Shown: piece after piece, positions 52,664-61,807 of the stretch
Numbering within the stretch: the stretch's first letter is position 1
Layout: every line of letters begins with the position of its first letter
Assembly (NCBI RefSeq): GCF_003347495.1
Contig: NZ_QCXY01000001.1
Span: forward strand, 496,001-560,000
Origin: Pleomorphovibrio marinus
GTDB taxonomy: Bacteria > Bacteroidota > Bacteroidia > Cytophagales > Cyclobacteriaceae
DNA: 64,000 bases
Direction: 5' to 3'
Made by a program: the position numbers and the translations under genes
Notes under the pieces: generated by a model
The model's database searches: none
What the model saw: the letters and a program-made list of their open reading frames with translations, nothing else
Told to the model about the DNA's origin: nothing

Positions 52664-55558
52664 TTAACTTTTTAAAGCAGTGACAAAATCTGTCGGTGTC
52701 GTACCATATTGCCTTTTGAAGCACTTGTTAAAATAAGATATACTGTTAAAACCCACGCTATATGCCACCTCGCTTATATTACCTGAATTTTGTTCTAATA
52801 AATTCTTTGCTTTTTTCAATTTATAAATCCGGATAAACTCAGTTGCCGAACAATCCGTCAACGCCTTCAACTTCCGGTGCAGATTGGTCCTGCTCATTCC
52901 AACTTCCCTACTGAAAACAGCAACATCAAACTCCGAATTCATGAGATTGGCCTCCAGAATGGCCATGGTTTTGTCCAGGAATTTTTCATCTATGGAATTG
53001 ACTGCGATTTCGGAGGGATCCAGTTTTAGGGAACGGCTGAATCTTTCCCTTAGCTTTTTCCTGCCTTCTATCAGATGGTGAATCCTTACCTTTAGTTCCT
53101 TCATTTCAAAGGGTTTGGTCAAGTAGGCATCCGCACCGGTTTCCAATCCGGTAATTTTGCTATCCGAATCTGCCCTAGCAGTAAGCAGGATAACAGGAAT
53201 ATGGCTTGTCCGTTCGTCATTTTTTACCATGTCACTTAGACTTACCCCATCCATTACAGGCATCATCACATCGGAAAGGATGAGGTCAGGAATGGTTTGG
53301 GTAGCCAATTTAAATCCCTCTATTCCATTTTCAGCTTTTTGGATACGGTAATCCCCCTGAAGGTTTTGAGCGATGAATTGTCCTAACTCCTGGTTATCCT
53401 CTACTATAAGGACAAGTGGCAAAGTGCTGTTGGTGGATGAGAGGGGTTCTATGGAGTGGATTGTTGGAGTATTTAATTTTGATGTGGTTAAAACAGTTGA
53501 CTTGAAATTTTCATTTACCTTAGCATCGACCACAATAGCTTCACTCGCTCTTTCCAGGTTCAGTTCAATGGTAAATTCAGTTCCTGACCCAGGGCTGCTC
53601 TCCACGGATATGGTTCCACCGTGCATACTTGTAAGCTCTTTTACCAAGGCCAGTCCGATTCCTGTGCCCTCATAAGTCCTAGTGGCAGAGGCTTCTCCCT
53701 GATAAAACCTTTCAAAAATATGGGGAAGCCTTTCCGTTGGAATACCCACCCCATTGTCCTTAACCTTGAATTCCACTAATACATCAGTATCTTTTTCCTC
53801 CAAAATATCCATACTGAAATCGACTTTGCCACCCGTCGGGGTAAATTTATAGGCGTTAATCAGCAGGTTAGTGAATACCTTTTCCAGCTTGTCCGGGTCA
53901 AAATTGAGGTATAAAGGGTTTTTGGGGAGGTTATTTTCAAAAGCGATCTGCTTGCTTTCAAAGGTGGAAGCAAATGTTCCGACGAGTCTGTGGACGAAAG
54001 CAGAGATATCCCCAGGCTGCATTTTCAAGGTCATTTTGCCAGCTTCCAGTTTGGAAAGGTCAAGCAACTGATTTACCAATTGCAGCAAGCGGTCTGCATT
54101 CCTTTTGATCAGCTCATGTGCCTCCCTAAGCATAGAGGGAATATTTTTCTCTGTCTCCATTTGCTCAATTGTGCCGGAAATCAGGGTAAGGGGCGTCCTA
54201 AACTCGTGCGAGATATTGGCAAAGAAGTTGGACTTGGTCTGGTCGAGTTCCTGCATTTTCTCTGCTTCTAGCCGCTTCACTTCCATATCCAAAAGACTGG
54301 ATTGAAGGGATCTTTTTGTCTGGGCATATTCTATGGCCAACAAAACTGAAAAAGAAATGGATGCACAAAATATGGCTAAATCCAAGGTGATAGCCACATC
54401 ATATGGGATTCTTGGCAGGATATCTCCAAGAAATAAGCAAAATAGTGACCAAAAAATAAAATTCCCAGACCAACCTAGTAAGATCACCCAGGCTCCTTTT
54501 ATTTTTTTCTTAACGGCCCTCCAGCTCACCAGGATAGCAATAAACGGCCCCATGGTCAGGAAATAGGGCCAATAATAATTGGCCGCCTCGTAAGGCCATT
54601 TCCAGGAAGGGATCCATAGCAGTGCCGAAACCACCCCAAACCAAAACAAGCCATCCAATTTCTCCTTGGCAAAAGAATAAACCGCAAGTATTCCCCAAAT
54701 GATGAATGTGCTAAAAAACAAACTACTGATCAACCCTACGATGAAATAAGAGTCTCCTTCCCTGGGCATGAAACGGAACCCATGTTCCAAAAAATAGCCG
54801 AGTGCCAAACTGATCGTAAAAAGGCTGTAATAAAGGTTAGTCCTATTACTCGGATAAGTAATGAAAAAGAATAAATGGAGCAAGAAAAGGAAAAACAGAA
54901 AAGTTGCTTTGCCCACCAATCTTGAGGTCACCTTGGCTTTTGTTTCTATCAAATTTTGTACAGCTTGATCCATTTTATTCATCTGAATCACCAAGGTTGG
55001 ATTGCCACCCCAGAGCCCCAGAAAATTCATATAGGGATTTCTTTTTGTAAATGAAAAACGCACGGCCATAACCTGATTGTGTTGACCTTCAAACTGAAAA
55101 CTGTAAGGCTTATGGTTCGGATTGAAGATAAGTTCTTCATCAGGGTTCTGACTGACTACTCCCAATCGGTGAATCAACACGCCGTTCAGGTAGATCTCAG
55201 AAGCTCCCCGCTGGAATATGGTCATGCCCAGCGGAATGTTCAATAAAGATTCATCCACATCCAAATGCAAGCGAAACCATCCTATTTCAGCTTCTCGTAA
55301 TTCAGTCAAATAGTGGATATCGGTGGTTGGGTCGATGGGAGTCCAGTGTTCGTCCTCCAAGTCGGGATCCGCCCAGGATGGATTGTCTCCAGGTTGAAAC
55401 TTCCATCCGTCTTTAAGAAGCAAAGGTTCACTTAAATCCTTAACATGAAAAATGGGCTCTGTATTTGAATAAGTTGCTGCGATGGGCAGAATGAGCAATA
55501 GCAGGAGAGAAAACCTAGCTATAAAAATAACATCATATTTGAGCCTTGATGATTGCAT
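52664..55558 (-). CDS. Hybrid two-component system regulator (7TM sensor, HTCS type)
   Basis: A 964-residue one-protein signalling system. After a signal peptide comes a jelly-roll-like periplasmic domain (about residues 35-200; LKDGWKFQPGDNPSW, FRLHLDVDES), then seven transmembrane helices (about 215-415), as in 7TMR-DISM sensors. The kinase has phosphoacceptor His451 in NISHEFRTPLTLIS and a GTGIGLALVKEL ATP lid. The receiver has Asp763 in LILSDVMMPVMDG. An AraC domain ends the protein (MSRTNLHRKLKAL, SVGFNSISYFNKCF). It has its own operator upstream, so autoregulation is likely. Confidence 0.93.
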   Translation of the reverse strand: MQSSRLKYDVIFIARFSLLLLLILPIAATYSNTEPIFHVKDLSEPLLLKDGWKFQPGDNPSWADPDLEDEHWTPIDPTTDIHYLTELREAEIGWFRLHLDVDESLLNIPLGMTIFQRGASEIYLNGVLIHRLGVVSQNPDEELIFNPNHKPYSFQFEGQHNQVMAVRFSFTKRNPYMNFLGLWGGNPTLVIQMNKMDQAVQNLIETKAKVTSRLVGKATFLFFLFLLHLFFFITYPSNRTNLYYSLFTISLALGYFLEHGFRFMPREGDSYFIVGLISSLFFSTFIIWGILAVYSFAKEKLDGLFWFGVVSALLWIPSWKWPYEAANYYWPYFLTMGPFIAILVSWRAVKKKIKGAWVILLGWSGNFIFWSLFCLFLGDILPRIPYDVAITLDLAIFCASISFSVLLAIEYAQTKRSLQSSLLDMEVKRLEAEKMQELDQTKSNFFANISHEFRTPLTLISGTIEQMETEKNIPSMLREAHELIKRNADRLLQLVNQLLDLSKLEAGKMTLKMQPGDISAFVHRLVGTFASTFESKQIAFENNLPKNPLYLNFDPDKLEKVFTNLLINAYKFTPTGGKVDFSMDILEEKDTDVLVEFKVKDNGVGIPTERLPHIFERFYQGEASATRTYEGTGIGLALVKELTSMHGGTISVESSPGSGTEFTIELNLERASEAIVVDAKVNENFKSTVLTTSKLNTPTIHSIEPLSSTNSTLPLVLIVEDNQELGQFIAQNLQGDYRIQKAENGIEGFKLATQTIPDLILSDVMMPVMDGVSLSDMVKNDERTSHIPVILLTARADSDSKITGLETGADAYLTKPFEMKELKVRIHHLIEGRKKLRERFSRSLKLDPSEIAVNSIDEKFLDKTMAILEANLMNSEFDVAVFSREVGMSRTNLHRKLKALTDCSATEFIRIYKLKKAKNLLEQNSGNISEVAYSVGFNSISYFNKCFKRQYGTTPTDFVTALKS

Positions 55559-55567
55559 AAGTTTCCT

Positions 55568-55632
55568 TAAAGCTAAAAAATGAATGCAATAGGCATTGGA
55601 ACATATGTTCCAAATTTTAGTACATATGTTTC
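55568..55632 (-). promoter_or_regulatory. HTCS operator/promoter, site 3 (HTCS gene itself)
   Basis: On the minus strand GAAACAT (55632-55626), 14 bp, GGAACAT (55611-55605), 29 bp, TAGCTTTA (55575-55568). The proximal half-site is inside an 18-bp perfect palindrome, TTGGAACATATGTTCCAA (55596-55613). The transcript would be almost leaderless. Confidence 0.72.
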
Positions 55633-55688
55633 ATGAATTCAATTTAAGAAATGTGAACACCGGTACTTGGGAAAAATCCCTTTTTAGC

Positions 55689-55975
55689 TCATAAGACATT
55701 ATTCAAATCTTGCCTTACTATAATGGCCATTATTCGGCAATGTCTCCATTCATTTTGAAATAAATACTATCTGAGCCACATACACATCGTCTATAGCCTT
55801 TTTTTATATAATCCACTGATTCAAACGAATAAGGCCGTTGAGCAATAACTTTAAAACAATTAAAAAAGGAATCAAAATATTTGTCAGCTTGAGCCAGACC
55901 GAATTTTTCAGCTCCATAATGATGAATTCGTATCAAATCATCCTTTGCTTCATTACTCAGCCGGTACTTAGCCAT
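55689..55975 (-). pseudogene. ParE/RelE-family toxin with C-terminal frameshift
   Basis: The open frame 55730-55975 gives MAKYRLSNEAKDDLIRIHHYG, then YIKKGYRRCVCGSDSIYF and stops at NGDIAE. The expected C terminus, IMAIIVRQDLNNVL, is present in the adjacent frame to 55689, so one base is missing just after the Glu codon. The lost strand belongs to the core of ParE toxins, so the product is probably inactive unless frameshifting occurs. It overlaps its antitoxin by 8 bp. Confidence 0.78.
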
Positions 55976-56207
55976 TAAGTAAAGATTTCGCCTGATTTAG
56001 AATCTGTTCCTTACTGTCAATGGTAAATCCGCTTGCTTCGGCTTTCTCCAATTTAGTTCTTACCCAGTCGATTTGGGCTTGCTGTTTCCTTGCTTGCCTG
56101 ATTAAATCATTGACTAGTTCACTCTTACTGGAGTATTCTTTTTTGTCCACCTGAGCTTTTAGCCATTCATCGTTTGGCTGGGTTAAGGATATACTTTGTC
56201 TTGCCAT
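55968..56207 (-). CDS. ParD/CopG-family antitoxin
   Basis: A 79-residue protein: MARQSISLTQPNDEWLKAQV, then KKEYSSKSELVNDLIRQARKQQ. This is a ribbon-helix-helix N terminus followed by a helical toxin-binding tail. It is encoded upstream of, and overlaps, the ParE-like toxin, the usual type II order. It should repress its own promoter; with the toxin broken it may persist as an orphan. Confidence 0.88.
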   Translation of the reverse strand: MARQSISLTQPNDEWLKAQVDKKEYSSKSELVNDLIRQARKQQAQIDWVRTKLEKAEASGFTIDSKEQILNQAKSLLNG

Positions 56208-56393
56208 TGATTTTACTTTTGATGTAAATTTACACCAATAATGAATCAGTCACAAGCTTTTTCGATAATGTCACTATAAATTCACCTATTTGATAGGTAA
56301 ACCTCCGAAATGCTTCTTAAAACACTTTTCTACATTGATGCTTTGCCTCCCAACCTTTTATTGCCAAACCTTTAATTGTAATTCAGGTAAAAT

Positions 56394-56459
56394 GAAACAA
56401 TAGTCTTAAAATTTGAAACATCTCTACTAACACTTGCAACCGGTTGAATCGTAGTTTTA
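56394..56459 (+). promoter_or_regulatory. HTCS operator/promoter, site 4 (DUF2306 gene)
   Basis: GAAACAA (56394-56400), 14 bp, GAAACAT (56415-56421), 30 bp, TAGTTTTA (56452-56459), then about 40 bp to the ATG at 56500. It is the weakest of the four copies. Confidence 0.55.
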
Positions 56460-56499
56460 GAATATAAATTTAGTGATCTTCAACCATTATAACCCTACT

Positions 56500-57159
56500 A
56501 TGAATACACTATCTATCAAACCAAGTGCCCTCGATATAACGCTTAAAATAACATTTGCTGTTATTTTGATTTATTTGGGATATAAAGCTTTGAATTATGG
56601 CATTCAGGGATTGGGTTATTTTAAAAATAACCCCAATACTGTTACCCATCCTTTTGTACTACTAACGCATATAGGTACCGGGTTTATAGCTTTGGTATTG
56701 GGCCCCCTGCAATTTTTTAAAGGACTGAGAAACAGATTTGTAAAATTACATCGACTAATGGGTAAAACCTATTTACTGGCAATTTTGCTGAGTGGGACTT
56801 TTGGACTTGGCATAGGAATAAACAAACTGTTTTTCCTTCAACAATTAGTATTCGGTTCAGGAATCATTGTACTCGCATTAGCATGGCTTTTCACGGGATT
56901 CACAGCCTATTGGTTTATTCGAGATGGCCAAGTAAAAAAGCATCAGGAATGGATGATCCGCAACTATGTGCTCACATTTGCCTTTGTAACTTATCGAATA
57001 GGTTTAGAATGGTTGATGAATCTTGGGTTCAGTTTTGAAGAAACAGGAATCATGGCCTGGCTTTGTTGGGTGCCACAGTTAATGGTGGTGGATTATTGGT
57101 TACAGCTTCGAAATCAAAAAATGGCAAATTCGGACACTTATGCCAAAATAAAAGCATAA
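56500..57159 (+). CDS. DUF2306 membrane protein
   Basis: A 219-residue protein with about six transmembrane helices. DUF2306 landmarks: HPFVLLTHIGTGFIALVLGPLQF, NRFVKLHRLMGKTYLLA with a conserved His, and KKHQEWMIRNYVLTFAF. A GTG at 56473 could add nine residues, but the ATG is preferred. Function is unknown; the putative HTCS operator in front of it links it to the aldehyde dehydrogenase. Confidence 0.88.
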   Translation: MNTLSIKPSALDITLKITFAVILIYLGYKALNYGIQGLGYFKNNPNTVTHPFVLLTHIGTGFIALVLGPLQFFKGLRNRFVKLHRLMGKTYLLAILLSGTFGLGIGINKLFFLQQLVFGSGIIVLALAWLFTGFTAYWFIRDGQVKKHQEWMIRNYVLTFAFVTYRIGLEWLMNLGFSFEETGIMAWLCWVPQLMVVDYWLQLRNQKMANSDTYAKIKA

Positions 57160-57277
57160 TCAAATCAATTGAAATAGATAAATCTGTATATTTTGATTTT
57201 TGACTAATATTATTCGAAATAGCTCAGGTATCTAGGTAGAAATTATATAAATTGTAATACAAACCACTGTTTATCAG

Positions 57278-60200
57278 ATGGGAAGGATTATTTTCATATG
57301 GTTTTTTGGAGTCACAACATCCATGGTGCCATCCGCCCTAATTGCCCAAAATGAAGACCTGATTTTTCAGCGTTTCTCTATACAGGAAGGATTGAGCCAT
57401 AACAGTGTACTCAGCATAATTCAAGATCGGAGAGGATTTATCTGGATTGCTACCTATGATGGCCTGAACCGTTTTGATGGGTATCAGTTCAAAGAATATA
57501 ATCATGATTATCAGGATACTACTTCCATCTCCCAAAATCTATCCATGGCTTTGCATGAAGACAGTGAGGGTCGGATTTGGGTAGGTACAGCTGGTTTGGG
57601 TCTGTGCCATTTTGATCCCCAAACGGATAAATTTACCAGGTACTCCACCACATTTGAAGAAAATGGGGAGTATAAGGAAGTACCCACTATAAGTACAATT
57701 CAGGAAGATTTAGACGGGAATATATGGTTTGGTTCCGTAAATGGCTTGTTTAAAATAGGGCCGGATAGTAAAAGGCCATTGCTGTTTTCTTTGGGGTCAA
57801 ATAGGCCCGTAATTAACAGTTTAACATTGGACGCTTCAGGAAATGTTTGGGTAGGAACCTTTGGAGAGGGTCTATTCAAAATTCCTTATGGTGACAACTC
57901 ATCCTATATTCAATGGAAACATGACCTCGAAGTCCAGGAAAGCATAGCAAGTGACAATGTAATGGCTGTATTTGAAGATCATCAAGGGACATTTTGGATT
58001 GGATACATAGGTGGGATGGATAGTTTAGACCGAAATACCGGTGATTTTATACATTTCAGGCATAACCCGGATGATCCCAATTCACTAAGTTCAGATATCC
58101 TAAATACCAGAGCCATTACTGAAGACAAATGGGGGAACCTGTGGATTGGGACCGCCAATGGGCTCAATAAACTGAATAAGGAAAGAACGGTTTTTACCCG
58201 TTATCATTCAGATCCCAATAATCCTCATTCTATAGGAAGTAACGACATCCACGCAGTTTTGCTTGACAATATGGGGAACCTGTGGCTGGGGACGGTCAAT
58301 GGGGGTGTAAGTTTATCCAATCTGCAACCAAGGGAGTTTTACCTGCTTCAAAACGAGCCGGATAACCCCAATTCTTTAAGCAGTAATATGGTAAGGGCGA
58401 TTTTTGAAGACAAGGATGAAATGCTTTGGATTGGTACGGAGGGAGGAGGGTTGAATAAATATAATCGGAAAGATGGAACTTTTACCCATTATAAACATGA
58501 ACCTGATAATCCGAAAAGTCTTTTAAATAATCTCGTCAGCTCGGTTTTGGAAGACAGTAAGGGGAATTTTTGGATAGGTTACGGGGGAAATAATTTTTAC
58601 GTTAATAATGGAGGGGTGACCAAAATAGATAGCTCATCAAATAGTTTTATTCATTTTGACATTCAAGCTTCAAAAATTTCCGGAGAAGGAGATAGGGATG
58701 TGGTTTCAATTTTTGAAGATAAAAGCGGTACCATTTGGCTCATTACACAAAATGGACTAAAAAGATTTTCACCGGGGACAGAATCTTGGGATCATTTTTT
58801 ACACAGCACATCAAATCCGGAGGGAATCAGTGATTTTTGGTGTTACGCTATTTTTGAAGACAGTAGGGATGATTTATGGATAGGGACAGGGGCCAAGGCT
58901 TTGAATAGAATGGATAAAAAAAGAGAAGGTATTTTCCATCATTTCATCGCCGACCAAAATCTTTCTAATGGTCTGAGCAGTCATTCGATCAGGCATATTG
59001 TTGAAGACCGTCAGGGTTATTTATGGTTTGCTACGAGTGGAGGCGGATTATGCCAATATGATCCAAAAACTGAATATTTCACACCATATACCCAAAATGA
59101 TGGGCTCCCTAGTAATACCATCAACCGGATTGAAATAGATGAATTGGGTAAATTTTGGATGAGTACTAATAAAGGAATTTGCCGGTTTGACCCTATCAGC
59201 AAGGAAGTGCAAAGTTTTGACCTTGGATATGGTTCTTTAAAACACCACTTCACAACGGGCTATTTTAACGCGGGATCTAGTACAAAAGGGAAGGACGGCA
59301 CCTTGTATTTCGGGGGAAGTGATGGTGTGGTTTATTTCCATCCTCAGAAAATCAAGGCTGCTCCAAATCCAGCCCCTGTGGTGCTGACCCAGTTCAATAT
59401 ATTTGACAAGCCAGTTTCAGAATGGGATGAATCAATGAATATCATTCTTCCGCACCATCAAAATTTTATTTCCATGGAATTTGCAGCTTTGAGTTTTGTC
59501 AATGCCCATAACAACAAGTATGCATACTTTTTGGAAAATTTTGATCAGGATTGGATTTACTCCGATGACCGCAGATTTGTCAGCTACACCAACCTGAGTC
59601 CCGGTGAGTATACTTTCAGGGTAAAAGCAGCTAACTATGACGGGGTTTGGAGCGAGTCAGGAATCAACTTGAATCTAACCATACTCCCCCCCTGGTGGAG
59701 GACATGGTGGGCTTATCTTCTTTTTATGCTGCTGGCTGTTACGGCCTTTTATTGGATGAGGCGAAGCATCATACATTGGGAAAGGCTAAACTCCGACCTG
59801 AAATTGCAACGGATTGAAGCAGAGAAAATGCATGAACTGGACCAGGCAAAGTCTGCCTTCTTTGCCAATATCTCCCATGAGTTTAGAACACCGCTGACCT
59901 TGATATCAGGCACAGTGGATACCCTAAAAAAAAAGGAGGGGAAATCAAGCAGCAGAACTGAGGCCTATGAACTTATCGAAAGGAATGCCTCCAAACTGTT
60001 GCACCTGATCCATCAGTTACTGGACTTTTCCAAACTGGAATCCGGCAAGCTCAAAGTTGAGGCTATGCCCGGGAGCATCACGGATTTTCTCGAGCATTTG
60101 ACAGGATCCTTTGTTTCATTGTTTGAGAGGAGGAAAATTTATTTCCAATCCGAGTTGCCGGAGGATGAGGTATTCGCCTATTTCGATGCTTCAAAACTGG

Positions 60201-61468
60201 AAATGATCTTTTCCAACCTCTTGTCTAATGCCTATAAATTCACTCCTGAAGGAGGGGAAGTTGTTTTCATGGCCGATTTGGAGTCAGAAGGGGACAGCCA
60301 CCTAAAATTAACAGTTAGGGTAAAGGATACCGGAATTGGAATCCCAAAAGACAAACTGGATCATATTTTTGATCGCTTTTATCAGGAGGAATCTTCTACT
60401 ACCAGAACCTACGAGGGAACTGGAATCGGCCTTTCCCTTGTAAAGGAAGTTGTCGGTCTGATGGGTGGGGAAGTATCGCTAATTAGCACTAAGGGCAAAG
60501 GGTCAATTTTTAAGGTGGAACTGCCTTTGAAAAGAATAGCTCTAAATGAACTGAATCAGAAACAGTACAAGCGTGTAGTTAAGCGTTCATTCAGCATGGA
60601 CCATCCTCAGCATTTGGACCGCAAAACCCCAAACCAATCTGTAACAACTGTATCGGACAAGCCCAAGATTTTGTTGGTGGAGGATAATATGGATCTGAAG
60701 AATTTTATAAAGGGTCATTTACAGGATGATTATTTGGTAGCAGAAGCAGATAATGGTTTAACAGGATATGATACTGCCCTCGACACCATCCCTGATTTGA
60801 TCGTCAGTGATGTAATGATGCCCATAATGGATGGGATATGCTTATGTGAGAAGCTTAAGCATGAAGACCGAACCAGCCATATTCCAATCATCCTGCTTAC
60901 GGCTAGGGCAGACATGGAAAGTAGGTTAGAGGGATTGGGTTTAGGGGCGGATGATTACCTGACCAAACCTTTTAAAATAGAGGAATTAATGGCCAGGATC
61001 AGCAACTTGCTAGAGTCAAGAAGGAAATTAAGGGAAAAATACAGCAATGCGATTTCCCTGGATCCTAAAGAACTTTCGGTGACATCTGTGGAGGAGAGAT
61101 TTGTTCAGAAGCTGTTGGACATTATGGAAAAACACTATACTGACCCCAAGTTTGATGTGGAGACCTTAGGGAAAGAATTAGGTATGAGCAGAACCAACCT
61201 CTACCGTAAGCTCAAGGCCATCATCAACCAGCATCCTACGGAATTTATTCAGACGTTTAGGCTCAAAAAAGCTGTGTTGCTGTTAAAAAACAATTATGGA
61301 AATATCAGTGATGTGGCCTATGGTATAGGCTTTAACAGTCTCACCTATTTTACAAGGCTATTTAAAAAATATTATGGCATGACACCATCAGATTACATTC
61401 AGCAATTTTCAGAAAACAAATTTCCAACCCAATCAAAACTCCAAAACTATGAAAAAGGGAATGATTAA
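57278..61468 (+). CDS. Hybrid two-component system regulator (propeller sensor, HTCS type)
   Basis: A 1396-residue HTCS. Residues 25-700 form two propellers of Reg_prop repeats (for example, IWIATYDGLNRFDGYQF, LWIGTANGLNKLNKE), followed by a Y_Y_Y domain (LSPGEYTFRVKAANYDGVWSE). One transmembrane helix lies near 808-826. The kinase His867 is in NISHEFRTPLTLIS, the receiver Asp1178 is in LIVSDVMMPIMDG, and an AraC domain ends the protein (MSRTNLYRKLKAI, GIGFNSLTYFTRLF). Such regulators usually control glycan use genes; the target may lie beyond the right edge. Confidence 0.94.
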   Translation: MGRIIFIWFFGVTTSMVPSALIAQNEDLIFQRFSIQEGLSHNSVLSIIQDRRGFIWIATYDGLNRFDGYQFKEYNHDYQDTTSISQNLSMALHEDSEGRIWVGTAGLGLCHFDPQTDKFTRYSTTFEENGEYKEVPTISTIQEDLDGNIWFGSVNGLFKIGPDSKRPLLFSLGSNRPVINSLTLDASGNVWVGTFGEGLFKIPYGDNSSYIQWKHDLEVQESIASDNVMAVFEDHQGTFWIGYIGGMDSLDRNTGDFIHFRHNPDDPNSLSSDILNTRAITEDKWGNLWIGTANGLNKLNKERTVFTRYHSDPNNPHSIGSNDIHAVLLDNMGNLWLGTVNGGVSLSNLQPREFYLLQNEPDNPNSLSSNMVRAIFEDKDEMLWIGTEGGGLNKYNRKDGTFTHYKHEPDNPKSLLNNLVSSVLEDSKGNFWIGYGGNNFYVNNGGVTKIDSSSNSFIHFDIQASKISGEGDRDVVSIFEDKSGTIWLITQNGLKRFSPGTESWDHFLHSTSNPEGISDFWCYAIFEDSRDDLWIGTGAKALNRMDKKREGIFHHFIADQNLSNGLSSHSIRHIVEDRQGYLWFATSGGGLCQYDPKTEYFTPYTQNDGLPSNTINRIEIDELGKFWMSTNKGICRFDPISKEVQSFDLGYGSLKHHFTTGYFNAGSSTKGKDGTLYFGGSDGVVYFHPQKIKAAPNPAPVVLTQFNIFDKPVSEWDESMNIILPHHQNFISMEFAALSFVNAHNNKYAYFLENFDQDWIYSDDRRFVSYTNLSPGEYTFRVKAANYDGVWSESGINLNLTILPPWWRTWWAYLLFMLLAVTAFYWMRRSIIHWERLNSDLKLQRIEAEKMHELDQAKSAFFANISHEFRTPLTLISGTVDTLKKKEGKSSSRTEAYELIERNASKLLHLIHQLLDFSKLESGKLKVEAMPGSITDFLEHLTGSFVSLFERRKIYFQSELPEDEVFAYFDASKLEMIFSNLLSNAYKFTPEGGEVVFMADLESEGDSHLKLTVRVKDTGIGIPKDKLDHIFDRFYQEESSTTRTYEGTGIGLSLVKEVVGLMGGEVSLISTKGKGSIFKVELPLKRIALNELNQKQYKRVVKRSFSMDHPQHLDRKTPNQSVTTVSDKPKILLVEDNMDLKNFIKGHLQDDYLVAEADNGLTGYDTALDTIPDLIVSDVMMPIMDGICLCEKLKHEDRTSHIPIILLTARADMESRLEGLGLGADDYLTKPFKIEELMARISNLLESRRKLREKYSNAISLDPKELSVTSVEERFVQKLLDIMEKHYTDPKFDVETLGKELGMSRTNLYRKLKAIINQHPTEFIQTFRLKKAVLLLKNNYGNISDVAYGIGFNSLTYFTRLFKKYYGMTPSDYIQQFSENKFPTQSKLQNYEKGND

Positions 61469-61775
61469 ACTCAGCGTATTATACCCAAACGGAGAGGGTA
61501 AAACATTTGATATGGATTATTATCGAGACAAGCATATTCAGTTGGTAGGACGATTATTGGGCGACCACCTCAAAGGGGTTGCTGTGGAGACTGGACTGGC
61601 GGGTTTGGGTGAACCAGATACCCCCGCACCTTATATTGTTTGTGGTCATTTATACTTTGACTCCATGTCGGATTTGCAGAAGTCTGTAAGCGCAAATCTT
61701 GATCAGATGGTTGGTGATATCCCGAATTTCACCAATATCCAGCCAGTGGTCCAGGTTGCTGAGGTGGTGATGTGA
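61449..61775 (+). CDS. EthD-domain protein
   Basis: A 108-residue dimeric alpha/beta-barrel protein of the EthD type: MIKLSVLYPNGEGKTFDMDYY, then RDKHIQLVGRLLG, with the DYYRDKH motif. The start at 61449 overlaps the HTCS gene by 20 bp; an ATG at 61461 is also possible. Translational coupling to the HTCS gene is likely. Family members help degrade ethers or handle small oxidised compounds; the role here is unknown. Confidence 0.85.
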   Translation: MKKGMIKLSVLYPNGEGKTFDMDYYRDKHIQLVGRLLGDHLKGVAVETGLAGLGEPDTPAPYIVCGHLYFDSMSDLQKSVSANLDQMVGDIPNFTNIQPVVQVAEVVM

Positions 61776-61807
61776 AAAAACAGCGGTTTATTCAGATTTC
61801 AAAATTA

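Noticed and set aside
57160-57277. A fifth HTCS operator before the propeller HTCS
   Set aside because: GAAATAG occurs twice but 45 bp apart, without the GRAACAT core or the spaced -7 box.
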